Source of the DNA: Bacteroidota bacterium
Lineage (GTDB): Bacteria; Bacteroidota; Bacteroidia; Chitinophagales; JADIYW01
Direction of reading: 5' to 3'
Length of the DNA: 55,733 nt
Assembly: GCA_016705125.1 (NCBI GenBank)
Contig: JADIYW010000018.1
Location: forward strand, 1 to 55,733
A model generated the notes under the pieces. That model was given only the letters and a program-made list of their open reading frames with translations. It ran no database searches and had not been told where the DNA came from. The translations under genes were made by a program, and so were the position numbers. Within the stretch, counting starts at the first letter, position 1. Every line of letters begins with the position of its first letter. This document shows positions 17,839 to 26,630 of the stretch, piece by piece.

Positions 17839-19092
17839 ATGATTTCAATAAGACCATTCCGCGGATTGCGACCAACACCCGAATTAGTAGATAAAGTGGC
17901 TGCCAAACCTTATGATGTACTCAACTCAGCCGAGGCAAAAGCGGAGGCAAAAGGCAATCCCTATTCTTTTTTGAGAATCAGCAAGCCTGAAATCAATTTT
18001 GATGAAAAGATAGATCAATATGCCGATGAAGTATATGCCAAAGGAAAAGAAATATTTGATGATTTTGTAAGTAAAGGAATTTATATAAGAGATGAAAAAC
18101 CTTGCCTTTATATTTATGCGCAAGAAATGGACGGCAGACGACAAACCGGATTAATGGCTGGCTCTTCCATCGACGATTACTTTGCAAACAACATAAAAAA
18201 ACACGAATTTACCCGCCCCGACAAAGAAAACGATAGAATAAGACACATGAAAACAAAAATGTGTCAACCTGGTGCAGTATTTTTAACCTATCGAAAAGTA
18301 GACGAAATTTCGACATTGATAAATGAATTTGCAAAATCAAATGCTCCTATTTATCAATTTATAGATAGCCAGGATGTAACCCATTTTTTGTGGAAAATAG
18401 ATAATGAAAAAACTATCCAATTATTGGTCGATTTGTTTGAAAAAAATGTGCCTTGCTCCTATATTGCAGATGGCCACCACCGTTCGGCTGCCTCGGCAAA
18501 AGTTGGAATGCAATTGCGCTCCGAGAATCCTGATTTTAACGGTACTGAACCATTTAATTATTTCCTTTCCGTTTTGTTTCCATCAGAAGATTTAGCAATT
18601 TTGGACTATAATCGTTTGTTAAAAGATTTAAATGGACAAACGAAGGAACAAATTATTGAAAAAATTAGTGCAAATTTTGAAATTATTAAAATAGGAAATA
18701 CCATTTCAAAACCAAGCAAAATGCACCAATTTAGCATGTACCTCGAAGGAGATTGGTACCAACTAAATGCATTGCCTAATACCTATAACGACAATGATCC
18801 GATTGAAAGCTTGGACGTAACCGTGCTTTCGAATCATATATTAGACCCCATTTTTGGTATAAAAGACCAAAGAACGGATACCAGAATTGACTTTGTGGGT
18901 GGCATACGCGGATTGGCTGAATTGCAAAATAGAGTAGACAGTGGAGAAATGAAAATTGCATTCGCCCTTTTTCCTGCTACACTCGACCAACTCATGAATA
19001 TAGCCGATGCTGGCGAAATAATGCCTCCGAAATCTACTTGGTTCGAACCTAAATTAAAATCGGGATTGGTCATTAATTTATTAGGGACTTAA
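17839..19092 (+). CDS. DUF1015 domain-containing protein
   Basis: A 417-residue soluble protein. The N-terminus IRPFRGLRPTPELVDKVAAKPYDVLN and the internal IADGHHRSAASAKV are characteristic of the DUF1015 family, which is widespread and conserved but of unknown biochemical role. No signal peptide or membrane segment. It follows the antiporter by 17 bases, so the two are probably co-transcribed; nothing in the sequence links their functions. Confidence 0.88.
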   Translation: MISIRPFRGLRPTPELVDKVAAKPYDVLNSAEAKAEAKGNPYSFLRISKPEINFDEKIDQYADEVYAKGKEIFDDFVSKGIYIRDEKPCLYIYAQEMDGRRQTGLMAGSSIDDYFANNIKKHEFTRPDKENDRIRHMKTKMCQPGAVFLTYRKVDEISTLINEFAKSNAPIYQFIDSQDVTHFLWKIDNEKTIQLLVDLFEKNVPCSYIADGHHRSAASAKVGMQLRSENPDFNGTEPFNYFLSVLFPSEDLAILDYNRLLKDLNGQTKEQIIEKISANFEIIKIGNTISKPSKMHQFSMYLEGDWYQLNALPNTYNDNDPIESLDVTVLSNHILDPIFGIKDQRTDTRIDFVGGIRGLAELQNRVDSGEMKIAFALFPATLDQLMNIADAGEIMPPKSTWFEPKLKSGLVINLLGT

Positions 19093-19124
19093 CATGCTGA
19101 ATTTTATTTTTCTTTTCTTTTTTT

Positions 19125-19132
19125 TACATTTG
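19125..19132 (+). promoter_or_regulatory. Putative -7 element before trans-sulfuration gene
   Basis: TACATTTG fits TAnnTTTG, with a 41-base leader to the ATG. A small hairpin GGAC-aaaaa-GTCC (19141-19153) lies in the leader. No -33 TTG at the right distance. Confidence 0.45.
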
Positions 19133-19173
19133 TAATAGTTGGACAAAAAGTCCATTTTAAACATTTATATTTT

Positions 19174-20313
19174 ATGAAATTTGCAACCAAAGTAATACAT
19201 GCAGGCATTGAGCCCGACCCATCAACTGGCGCAATAATGACGCCTATATTCCAAACCTCCACTTATGTGCAATCAGCACCTGGTGAGCATAAAGGATATG
19301 AATATGCACGTACACAGAATCCAACACGAACTGTTTTGGAAAAAAATATTGCTGCTTTAGAAAATGGAACCCATGGACTTTGTTTTGGTAGTGGAATGGC
19401 CGCAACCGATGCCATTATGAAATTATTCAACCCTACAGATGAAATCATTTCATGTAATGATTTATATGGTGGTTCATATCGAATATTCACTAAAATGTAC
19501 GCTCGTTATGGACTAAAATTCAATTTTACCGACATGAACGATGCTGCAAATGTAGCCGCATTGATAACGCCAAATACGAAACTTATTTGGATTGAAACAC
19601 CCACCAACCCAATGCTGAATGTGGTAGATATTAAAGCTATTGTCGACATAGCAAAAAAACACAATATATTGGTTTGCGTAGACAATACATTTGCCACTCC
19701 ATATTTGCAACGACCACTTGATATGGGCGCAGATATCGTTTGCCATAGTGCTACCAAATACCTTGCAGGGCACTCCGATGTAATATTGGGTGCCATTGTG
19801 GTGAAAGACAAAGCTTTAGCCGACCAATTGTATTTCATTCAAAATTGCTCAGGTGCTATTCCTGGCCCTCAGGATTGCTTCCTTACTTTACGTGGTATAA
19901 AAACACTACACTTAAGAGTGGACAGGGCTTGTGAAAATGCTGCTAAAATTGCTGAATTCTTGTTGAGTTCAGATAAAATTAAATCAGTACACTATCCTGG
20001 CTTAGCCACGCACAAAAACCATGAATTGGCAAAAAAACAAATGGATAAGTTTGGCGCAATGGTTTCTTTTACTTTAAAAGAAGATTCGATGGAAGCAGCC
20101 ACAAAAGTACTGATAGGAACCAAACTATTTTCGCTAGCGGAATCACTTGGAGGAGTGGAATCATTAATAGGGCACCCAGCTACAATGACACATGCTTCAA
20201 TTCCAATCGAAGAGAGAAGAAAAACAGGCGTTTTGGATTCATTAATTCGACTTAGCGTTGGTATCGAAGATGTGGACGACCTAATTGAAGATTTAAAAAT
20301 AGCTTTGAACTAA
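19174..20313 (+). CDS. Cystathionine gamma-synthase/lyase family PLP enzyme
   Basis: A 379-residue pyridoxal-phosphate enzyme of the trans-sulfuration family, acting on homoserine-derived or cystathionine substrates. Seen are the YEYARTQNPTRTVLE substrate loop, CFGSGMAATDAI, WIETPTNPMLNV, VDNTFATPYLQRPL, the PLP-binding lysine in HSATKYLAGHSD and the C-terminal SLGGVESLIGHPATMTHAS. Such motifs are shared by MetB, MetC-like lyases and related enzymes, so synthase versus gamma-lyase cannot be decided from sequence alone. It is single, with its own likely promoter, and followed 3 bases later by the PrsW gene. Confidence 0.88.
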   Translation: MKFATKVIHAGIEPDPSTGAIMTPIFQTSTYVQSAPGEHKGYEYARTQNPTRTVLEKNIAALENGTHGLCFGSGMAATDAIMKLFNPTDEIISCNDLYGGSYRIFTKMYARYGLKFNFTDMNDAANVAALITPNTKLIWIETPTNPMLNVVDIKAIVDIAKKHNILVCVDNTFATPYLQRPLDMGADIVCHSATKYLAGHSDVILGAIVVKDKALADQLYFIQNCSGAIPGPQDCFLTLRGIKTLHLRVDRACENAAKIAEFLLSSDKIKSVHYPGLATHKNHELAKKQMDKFGAMVSFTLKEDSMEAATKVLIGTKLFSLAESLGGVESLIGHPATMTHASIPIEERRKTGVLDSLIRLSVGIEDVDDLIEDLKIALN

Positions 20314-20316
20314 AAA

Positions 20317-21074
20317 ATGCTTCTACTAGCTGCAGCTTTAGCGCCTAGTTTGGCCATTATTTTATACATATTTATAAAAGATAAGTATGATAAAGAACCT
20401 ATTAAATACCTATTACTTTGTTTTTTATTAGGTGCTTTAGGCATTATTCCTGTGCTATTTATTGAAATGTACTTGGAAAATTATTTCTCGATAGGAGACA
20501 AAATGGGCTTAATTGCTCTGAGTGCCTTTTTTGGCGTGGCTTTACCCGAAGAATTAGTTAAATTTTTTCGCTTAGATACTATATTTTCAACAAACCCGCA
20601 TTCAATGAACCATTTGATGGAATTGTATATTCCGTTATGATTTCAATGGGTTTTGCTACTGTAGAGAATTTATTTTATGTAATTGATAGTGGCGGTGGGA
20701 TGAACGTAGCCCTTTTAAGGATGTTTACTGCCGTGCCTGCTCATGCCATTTTTGGCATTACCATGGGTTATTTTTTTGGCAAAGCCAAATTTGAACCTTG
20801 GAATAGAACTAGCCTGTTGACTCAAGGATTTTTAATGGCATTTGTATTGCATGGCGCATACGACTTTTTTATTTTTCAAAACACCTATGATTATCTTGGT
20901 TTTCTTTCCTTTGCGGGACTAATTTTGGGCGTCTATTATTGCAGAAAAGCTATTAATATGCAAGTAGAGGAATCTCCGTTTAAAAATGGAGAGTTGAATA
21001 ATTCACAAGATTATTTTAATGAAATAAATAAATCAGAAGATAATAATATCGGCGCCAAAACCCCTGAAAACTAA
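20317..21074 (+). CDS. PrsW-type intramembrane metalloprotease, frameshifted
   Basis: The first frame (to 20640) covers the N-terminal membrane helices and the signature PEELVKFFRL. At 20601 the frame breaks; the next frame continues with FNEPFDGIVYSV, then MISMGFATVENLFYV and VPAHAIFGITMGYFFG, the conserved active-site segments of the PrsW family. Adding one T to the TT at 20601-20602 (CAT TTC AAT) restores one protein of about 252 residues. It is a membrane protease of the CPBP/PrsW superfamily; substrates such as anti-sigma factors are known for the Bacillus protein but not shown here. Probably a sequencing or assembly indel, since all motifs are intact across the break. Confidence 0.85.
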
Positions 21075-21082
21075 TTACGCTG

Positions 21083-21865
21083 ATGATTGAAAATTGGGTG
21101 ATTGATATATTAGAAGAAAATTGCCAGCGATACAACCAATTTGATTTTATTGTAAATGATCCAATATCAATTCCGCATCAATATATCCTAAATCAGGATG
21201 TTGAAATAGCAGGTTTTTTTACTGCTATACTTTCGTGGGGACAGCGCAAAACTATACTGAATAATGCAAAAAAACTCATGCAACTCTTCGGCAATGCGCC
21301 TTACGATTTTATGCTAAACCACTCCGAAAAAGATTTAATTGCACTGCAACACTTCAAACATCGCACTTTTAATTATACAGACTTGCTGTATTTTATTTCT
21401 TTTTTTAAAGATTACTACCAAAAAAATGATTATCTCGAAAATGCATTTTATGCTGAAGATGAATTTGGTTGTTGTAGTGTAGAAAAAGGGCTTGTACAAT
21501 TCCACGAATTGTTTTTTGGTTTGCCCGATTTTCCTACAAGAACTAAAAAGCATATTTCAACGCCTTTAAAAAAATCAACCTGCAAACGGCTAAATATGTT
21601 TCTGAGGTGGATGGTGAGAGCCGATGAAAACCAAGTAGATTTTGGTATCTGGAAACGCATTCCGATGTCGGAATTATACATTCCATTTGATGTACATGTA
21701 GAGCGATTTGCCCGTAAATTACAATTGATAAAACGAGAAAAGAAAGATTGGGAAACCGTAAAAGAGCTGACAAACAATTTGAAACTAATTGACCCAAACG
21801 ATCCTATAAGATTTGATTATGCACTATTCGGGATGGGAATTGCCGAAAAAAATAACTACTTTTGA
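21083..21865 (+). CDS. TIGR02757 (DUF2400) family protein
   Basis: A 260-residue protein of the uncharacterised TIGR02757 family, recognised from FFTAILSWGQRKTILNNAKKLM, the FRTFNYTDL-like segment HRTFNYTDLLYF, the RLNMFLRWMVRADENQVDFGIW stretch, and SELYIPFDVHVERFARKLQLI. It is soluble and mostly helical. It follows PrsW by 8 bases, so they probably share a transcript. Its function is not established. Confidence 0.8.
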   Translation: MIENWVIDILEENCQRYNQFDFIVNDPISIPHQYILNQDVEIAGFFTAILSWGQRKTILNNAKKLMQLFGNAPYDFMLNHSEKDLIALQHFKHRTFNYTDLLYFISFFKDYYQKNDYLENAFYAEDEFGCCSVEKGLVQFHELFFGLPDFPTRTKKHISTPLKKSTCKRLNMFLRWMVRADENQVDFGIWKRIPMSELYIPFDVHVERFARKLQLIKREKKDWETVKELTNNLKLIDPNDPIRFDYALFGMGIAEKNNYF

Positions 21866-21882
21866 TTTAAATAAAAATTGTT

Positions 21883-22224
21883 TTGCAAAAAGAGGATAAT
21901 TATATTGTTGAGACACTAAATAGTTGTTTCGGTGATTTGAAATTACCCGAAAACAATAATTTACAACAAATAAACTATGCCGATATCGTTGCTGCTAAAA
22001 TCGATTACTTAATTGCAAATGATTTTAACGGATTGCTTTTTATACTGTATCGTTTAGATGTAGATGAAGCGAAAGTAAAAGAAATGATTGCCCAAAGTGG
22101 AGGTTTAACACCAGGTCTAACCATAGCCAATCTGGTATTGAAACGACTGGAAGAGAAAGTATATTGGCGTAAAAAATTTAAAAGTCAGTCTGACGAAATA
22201 ATCGACGACGAAGAGCGTTGGTAG
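21883..22224 (+). CDS. Small conserved-looking protein, unknown
   Basis: A 113-residue soluble protein that probably begins at the TTG at 21883; no ATG lies near the start, and the frame is closed by a stop at 21868. It is largely helical (IVAAKIDYLIANDFNGLLFILYRLDVDEAKVKEMI) with an acidic tail ending DDEERW. The pattern looks like a small cytoplasmic protein rather than a secreted one. It lies 17 bases after the TIGR02757 gene, so it may be in the same operon. I do not recognise the family. Confidence 0.6.
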   Translation: MQKEDNYIVETLNSCFGDLKLPENNNLQQINYADIVAAKIDYLIANDFNGLLFILYRLDVDEAKVKEMIAQSGGLTPGLTIANLVLKRLEEKVYWRKKFKSQSDEIIDDEERW

Positions 22225-22251
22225 GTAATTAGGAAAAGTACAAATTTAGCC

Positions 22252-22272
22252 TAGTCGTCCTTCGGACGACTA
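22252..22272 (+). terminator. Intergenic 9-bp hairpin
   Basis: TAGTCGTCC-TTC-GGACGACTA forms a perfect 9-bp stem with a 3-base loop, 28 bases after the small protein gene. No T run follows, so it may act as a transcript-end stabiliser rather than a classical terminator. Confidence 0.4.
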
Positions 22273-22402
22273 AATCGAAATTGGGATAACTGCTAGATAT
22301 AAATCTTTCAATAATTGCATTAACTAATATTTAACTAAATCAATGGAATTATTTCACTTCCATTTTGGTTGTAGTGATTGTACCAAAATAATATGTACTA
22401 AA

Positions 22403-22666
22403 ATGAAAAAAAATTTATCAGTAGCAGTAGCCGGGGTTTTTGCAGTTATTTACCTTCTTAATCCAACTGCTGGTTTTATTGAGCTTATCCCAGATGCTTT
22501 TCCAATAATTGGAAATTTGGATGAGGCAGGAGCTGTTTTGATTATCGTAGCCGCTCTTAGACATTTCGGAATCGATTTGAACAATTTATTTGATGCCAAA
22601 GACATAAAATCGGAGAAGAAAAAAGAGACAGACAAAACGGTGATTCAAATACAACCGAAAAACTAA
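22403..22666 (+). CDS. DUF1232 (YkvA-like) small membrane protein
   Basis: An 87-residue protein with one or two hydrophobic segments. The core YLLNPTAGFIELIPDAFPIIGNLDEAGAVLI is the DUF1232 signature, in which the IPD and the following GxxD are conserved. The family is widespread and of unknown function. The ATG at 22403 was chosen because the preceding 20 codons from 22343 are cysteine-rich and atypical for the family. The charged lysine-rich tail is probably cytoplasmic. Confidence 0.75.
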   Translation: MKKNLSVAVAGVFAVIYLLNPTAGFIELIPDAFPIIGNLDEAGAVLIIVAALRHFGIDLNNLFDAKDIKSEKKKETDKTVIQIQPKN

Positions 22667-22681
22667 AGAAATTAATTTGTA

Positions 22682-22726
22682 AAAAAAGAGGGATGGTGCG
22701 CCTACGGCGCACCATCCCTCTTTTTT
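22682..22726. terminator. Bidirectional terminator, 21-bp perfect stem
   Basis: The arm 22682-22702 (starting AAAAAAGAGGGATGG) and the arm 22706-22726 are perfectly complementary over 21 bases, with loop TAC. The A run on the left and T run on the right make it work for both strands. It lies between the convergent DUF1232 gene and cysN, and would end both transcripts. Confidence 0.85.
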
Positions 22727-22757
22727 ATTAAAAACAATAAAAATCTCTATTCTGAGA

Positions 22758-24059
22758 TTAAATAATCATTCCCGCAGCTACGGTTTCATTTGTGCCTTCA
22801 TCAACTAAAATCACGCTACCAGTAAATCGGTTTCTTTTGTAAGAATCAAAAAATAATGGGCTAGTTGTTCTAATACTAATTCGTGCTATATCATTCAAAC
22901 CAATTTCCAAATCCTCTTCATTTCGGTGTAATGTATTGACATTCAATTTGTATTTCACCTCTTTTATCATACACCTACAATCTTTTGTCGTATGTCGTAA
23001 GCCATATTTGCCATTTGGAATCATTTTCTTTTCATTCATCCAACACACCATTATATCCATATCCTGACTAACCTGTGGCACATTATTTTCCCTTACTATC
23101 ATATCGCCACGGCTGATATCTATTTCGTCTTCAAGTGTCATGGTAACCGACATAGGAGCAAAAGCTTCATCAATTGGTCCATGAAATGTATCTATTGATT
23201 TTATCTTAGTAGCAAAGCCTGATGGCAGAGCCAAAACTTTATCTCCCTTTTTGAAAATTCCACCTACAATACGACCAGCAAAACCTCTATAATCATGGAA
23301 TTCAGTCTTTTGTGGTCTAATTACAGTTTGCACCGGAAATCTACAATCGATATGATTTTGGTCACTACCAATATGTATTGTTTCCAATAAATACAATAAA
23401 GTAGGTCCATTATACCAAGTCATTTTTGATGATCTATCCACTACATTGTCACCCATAAGTGCAGAAATTGGAATAAATCTTATATCTTTTGCATCTAGCT
23501 TTGAAGCAAATGCCTTAAAATCGTGTTTTACTTTTTCAAATACATCTTCTTTAAAATCGACCAAATCCATTTTGTTGATACAAACAACAATATGTGGAAT
23601 TTGCAATAGTGTAGCAATAAAAGTATGTCTGAAAGTTTGCTCAATTACGCCTTTTCGAGCATCCACCAAAATAATAGCTAAATTGGCAGTTGATGCGCCT
23701 GTAACCATATTTCTAGTGTATTGAATATGACCTGGAGTATCGGCGATAATGAATTTTCTTTTTGGAGTAGAAAAATATCTGTAAGCAACGTCGATAGTAA
23801 TACCTTGCTCTCTTTCTGCTCTCAAACCATCGGTAAGTAAGGCTAAATTTACATGCTCCTCTCCTTTTTGTTCCGACGATTTTTTAATTGCCTCATACTG
23901 ATCTTCAAAAATAGATTTTGAATCATATAATAATCTACCTATTAGGGTACTTTTTCCATCATCTACACTTCCTGCAGTTGTAAACCGCAATAATTCCATA
24001 TCTAAATAACCCTTATTATCGAATTTTTCGTCTTCAACTATTTGATTTGTATCGCTCAT
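22758..24059 (-). CDS. cysN: Sulfate adenylyltransferase, large GTPase subunit
   Basis: A 433-residue GTPase of the EF-Tu superfamily that drives ATP sulfurylase with CysD, forming adenylyl sulfate (APS) from sulfate and ATP. The P-loop is TAGSVDDGKSTLIGRLLYDS (the CysN version of GHVDHGKST), followed by the switch REQGITIDVAYRYF, ADTPGH, and NKMDLV. Two beta-barrel domains follow. No fused APS kinase domain is present; a separate cysC lies upstream in the operon. It ends at the bidirectional terminator. Cytoplasmic. Confidence 0.93.
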   Translation of the reverse strand: MSDTNQIVEDEKFDNKGYLDMELLRFTTAGSVDDGKSTLIGRLLYDSKSIFEDQYEAIKKSSEQKGEEHVNLALLTDGLRAEREQGITIDVAYRYFSTPKRKFIIADTPGHIQYTRNMVTGASTANLAIILVDARKGVIEQTFRHTFIATLLQIPHIVVCINKMDLVDFKEDVFEKVKHDFKAFASKLDAKDIRFIPISALMGDNVVDRSSKMTWYNGPTLLYLLETIHIGSDQNHIDCRFPVQTVIRPQKTEFHDYRGFAGRIVGGIFKKGDKVLALPSGFATKIKSIDTFHGPIDEAFAPMSVTMTLEDEIDISRGDMIVRENNVPQVSQDMDIMVCWMNEKKMIPNGKYGLRHTTKDCRCMIKEVKYKLNVNTLHRNEEDLEIGLNDIARISIRTTSPLFFDSYKRNRFTGSVILVDEGTNETVAAGMII

Positions 24060-24107
24060 TTTATGTTATTTTCTTTTATTAAAAATTGAAATTAAAAAAC
24101 AAAAAGA

Positions 24108-25022
24108 TTAAAAATAACCTGCTTTCTTTCTGTCTTCCATTGCCGCTTCACTTCGCTTATCATCGGCTCTTGTGCCTCTTTCTGTGGTACGAGAAGTAGA
24201 TACTTCTTGAATAATATCTTCCAATGAACTAGCCTCAGAAAGCACCGCTCCAGTACATGTCATATCGCCAATTGTTCTGAATCTGATAATCAATTCCTCT
24301 TCTTTCTCGTCAGGTTTCATTGGTATATTTTCGTTTACTGCAAGGTATGAACCATCTCTAAAAAATACTTTTCTTTTATGTGAAAAATAAAGAGAAGGTA
24401 ATTCAATTTTTTCTTGCATTATATATTGCCAAACGTCCATTTCTGTCCAGTTTGATATAGGGAATACTCTAAAATGTTCACCAAAACTCTTTTTACCATT
24501 GAAAAGGTTCCATAATTCTGGACGTTGGTTTTTTGGATCCCACTGACCAAATTCATCTCTATGACTAAAAAATCTTTCCTTAGCTCTAGCTTTTTCCTCA
24601 TCTCGCCGTGCACCACCAATTGCTGCATCAAATTTATTTTTCTCTATTGCTTCAAGCAATGGAATGGTTTGTAGCGCGTTTCTACTTGCATTAATTCCCT
24701 TTTCCTCTGTTACCAAACCTCTATCAATTGCATCTTGAACGGAAGCAACAATCAACTTAACGTTGAATTCCTCCACCAATTTATGTATAAAATCAACTGT
24801 TTCTGGGAAATTATGGCCTGTATCCACCATTAAAAGCGGAAAAGGAATATTTGCAGGGTAAAATGCTTTTCGAGCTAAATGTAAGCATACAATCGAATCT
24901 TTACCACCAGAAAATAATAATACTGGATTTTCAAACTGAGCAACTAGTTCTCTTATAATAAAGATGGACTCAGACTCCAATTCTTCTAGGTGCGTGAGGT
25001 TATAATCTACTATTCCTTCCAT
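24108..25022 (-). CDS. cysD: Sulfate adenylyltransferase, small subunit
   Basis: A 304-residue ATP pyrophosphatase-type enzyme. The PP-loop FSGGKDSIVCLHLARK is at about residues 37-52, followed by MVDTGHNFPETVDF, GGARRDEEKARAKER and the RVFPISNWTEMDVWQY segment. It pairs with CysN, which lies 48 bases downstream, to form APS from sulfate and ATP. Length and C-terminal motif (RGTRADDKRSEAAMEDRKK) agree with the family. Confidence 0.93.
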   Translation of the reverse strand: MEGIVDYNLTHLEELESESIFIIRELVAQFENPVLLFSGGKDSIVCLHLARKAFYPANIPFPLLMVDTGHNFPETVDFIHKLVEEFNVKLIVASVQDAIDRGLVTEEKGINASRNALQTIPLLEAIEKNKFDAAIGGARRDEEKARAKERFFSHRDEFGQWDPKNQRPELWNLFNGKKSFGEHFRVFPISNWTEMDVWQYIMQEKIELPSLYFSHKRKVFFRDGSYLAVNENIPMKPDEKEEELIIRFRTIGDMTCTGAVLSEASSLEDIIQEVSTSRTTERGTRADDKRSEAAMEDRKKAGYF

Positions 25023-25037
25023 AAATATATTTCTATT

Positions 25038-25649
25038 TTATTTTTTTAATTCAATTTTTTGCAATACAAAATCTACCACAGTAGCCACAGATGCTTCAAT
25101 ACTTTGCCCTGCTGTTAAAATTTCTAAAGCCGCGTTTTCTGGTGCTTCAAATGGAGCATCTAAACCAGTAAAATTCTTTATCTCGCCGGCTCTTGCTTTT
25201 TTATATAGTCCTTTTACATCACGCTTTTCACATTCCTCAAATGAAGCATTTATATACACTTCAAAAAAATCGGTTTTGCCAATTATTTCTGCTGCCAAAT
25301 CTCTAATGTCTTTGGTTGGACTTACAAAACTATTAATGGTAATAACACCACAATTGATAAACAATTTGGTTACTTCAGCTATCCGACGAATATTTTCTAT
25401 TCTATCTTCCTCCGAAAAGCCTAAATTTGAGTTAATCCCCGTTCGGATATTATCGCCATCTAAAATCTGTACTAAATAGCCCAATTCATGCAATTTTTGC
25501 TCCACTCCTTTTGCTATCGTACTCTTACCCGAACCGCTAAGTCCTGTCATCCATAAACACAAACTCTTTTGATTTAACAAATTTTCTTTGTCTGAACGCT
25601 GTAGCATTCCATCAAAAATGGGATGAATATTTGTTGCTTTTTCTGCCAT
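25038..25649 (-). CDS. cysC: Adenylylsulfate kinase
   Basis: A 203-residue kinase that phosphorylates APS to PAPS. It has the P-loop MTGLSGSGKSTIAKG at about residues 33-47, LDGDNIRTGINSNLGFS, the substrate-binding NIRRIAEVTKLF, ITINSFVSPTKDIRDLA and the FTGLDAPFEAPENAAL C-terminal region. It is the first gene of the minus-strand sulfate-activation operon cysC-cysD-cysN, spaced by 15 and 48 bases. The presence of APS kinase suggests that PAPS is wanted, either for reduction or for sulfation. Confidence 0.93.
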   Translation of the reverse strand: MAEKATNIHPIFDGMLQRSDKENLLNQKSLCLWMTGLSGSGKSTIAKGVEQKLHELGYLVQILDGDNIRTGINSNLGFSEEDRIENIRRIAEVTKLFINCGVITINSFVSPTKDIRDLAAEIIGKTDFFEVYINASFEECEKRDVKGLYKKARAGEIKNFTGLDAPFEAPENAALEILTAGQSIEASVATVVDFVLQKIELKK

Positions 25650-25802
25650 AAATAAGGGCTCAAAGATACATTATTCTACTAATTTTATAGAGTTATAAAA
25701 TTGAAGACGTTAAAAAAATATTTATTATATTTCTATTTATCTAAAAATCAAACGATTAGATATTTTTATTAATGATTTTTTAATCTAAGTTAGTTAGCAA
25801 AA

Positions 25803-26300
25803 TTACTTCATTTCATCCGCCGATGGACCTATAATTCCTGGCAAACTAACGTCGTTTAATCGCAAATAGACACTCAATTGCCCTCTGTGATGATAAAGAT
25901 GTGTCATGCAAAAAGTGCGCAAAACTGCAATTTTTGGCATGGTAAAATAAATGTCATCACCATTGCGCATCGACCATGGTTTCATCAATTCCTCATCGCT
26001 TGTTGTTTTCAATATTTCAATAGCCTCCACAAGTCCTTTGTTAAAATCTGCAATAGCTTTTTCCTTGGATTCAAGTGGTGAAGCGTCATAAGGTTCTTTT
26101 GCAAAATCTAATTCATCCTTTGATAATGTCAGATAAATAAAGTGAGGCATTTCTGCTATATGCTTTACCAATGCGCCCATATCCATTGACTTTTCATGTG
26201 GCTTCCACGTCAATTTGTCATTTGGAACGCTTTCCAAATATTTCAAAGTACCTACTGCTTCACGTTCTAATTCCGCAATATAAATAGCTGATTTTCCCAT
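25803..26300 (-). CDS. DinB/YfiT-like four-helix protein
   Basis: A 165-residue soluble protein of the DinB-like four-helix-bundle superfamily. The putative metal-binding histidines are seen in LVKHIAEMPHF and HLYHHRGQLSVYLRLNDV. The second one matches the family HxxxH motif. DinB-like proteins bind a metal and often act as thiol transferases or have no known substrate. It stands just downstream of the ABM/M20 gene pair on the same strand (27 bases), so it may be co-transcribed. Confidence 0.75.
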   Translation of the reverse strand: MGKSAIYIAELEREAVGTLKYLESVPNDKLTWKPHEKSMDMGALVKHIAEMPHFIYLTLSKDELDFAKEPYDASPLESKEKAIADFNKGLVEAIEILKTTSDEELMKPWSMRNGDDIYFTMPKIAVLRTFCMTHLYHHRGQLSVYLRLNDVSLPGIIGPSADEMK

Positions 26301-26327
26301 AATAATGTGTTTTATATTTTTTAAAAT

Positions 26328-26630
26328 TTATAATTTATTTTCAAATACCACTTCATAATGTTCCACTATTGGAAAGGGATCATAATAATGATGCAAAAGA
26401 TTTTTCCACAGTAAATATTTATCTGAAGAACGGAAGCCAATGGTATGATTCTCCAAATGTTGCCAATGCACCAACAAAATGTATTTATTTTCTACTTCTA
26501 TACATTTTTGCAATTGGTGGCTTTTATAGCCTCCAATGGAAGATATAATGGAAGATGCCGTTTTAAAATCTCGCTCAAAGTCGGCCTCAAGTCCACTTTT
26601 AACAAATAATACTGCCACTTCTAATACCAT
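26328..26630 (-). CDS. Antibiotic biosynthesis monooxygenase-like protein
   Basis: A 100-residue protein with a ferredoxin-like ABM fold: an opening strand VLEVAVLFVK, a helix SGLEADFERDFKTASSIISSI, strands KSHQLQKCIEVENKYILLVHWQHLE, and a final EHYEVVFE. Such proteins are small dimers that often bind haem or act as cofactor-independent oxygenases; no function can be fixed. The start codon overlaps the stop of the M20 gene (TAATG), so translation is coupled. Confidence 0.75.
   Translation of the reverse strand: MVLEVAVLFVKSGLEADFERDFKTASSIISSIGGYKSHQLQKCIEVENKYILLVHWQHLENHTIGFRSSDKYLLWKNLLHHYYDPFPIVEHYEVVFENKL

Noticed and set aside
19130..19173. Riboswitch upstream of the trans-sulfuration gene
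   Set aside because: The leader is only about 40 bases with one tiny hairpin; too short for a SAM riboswitch.
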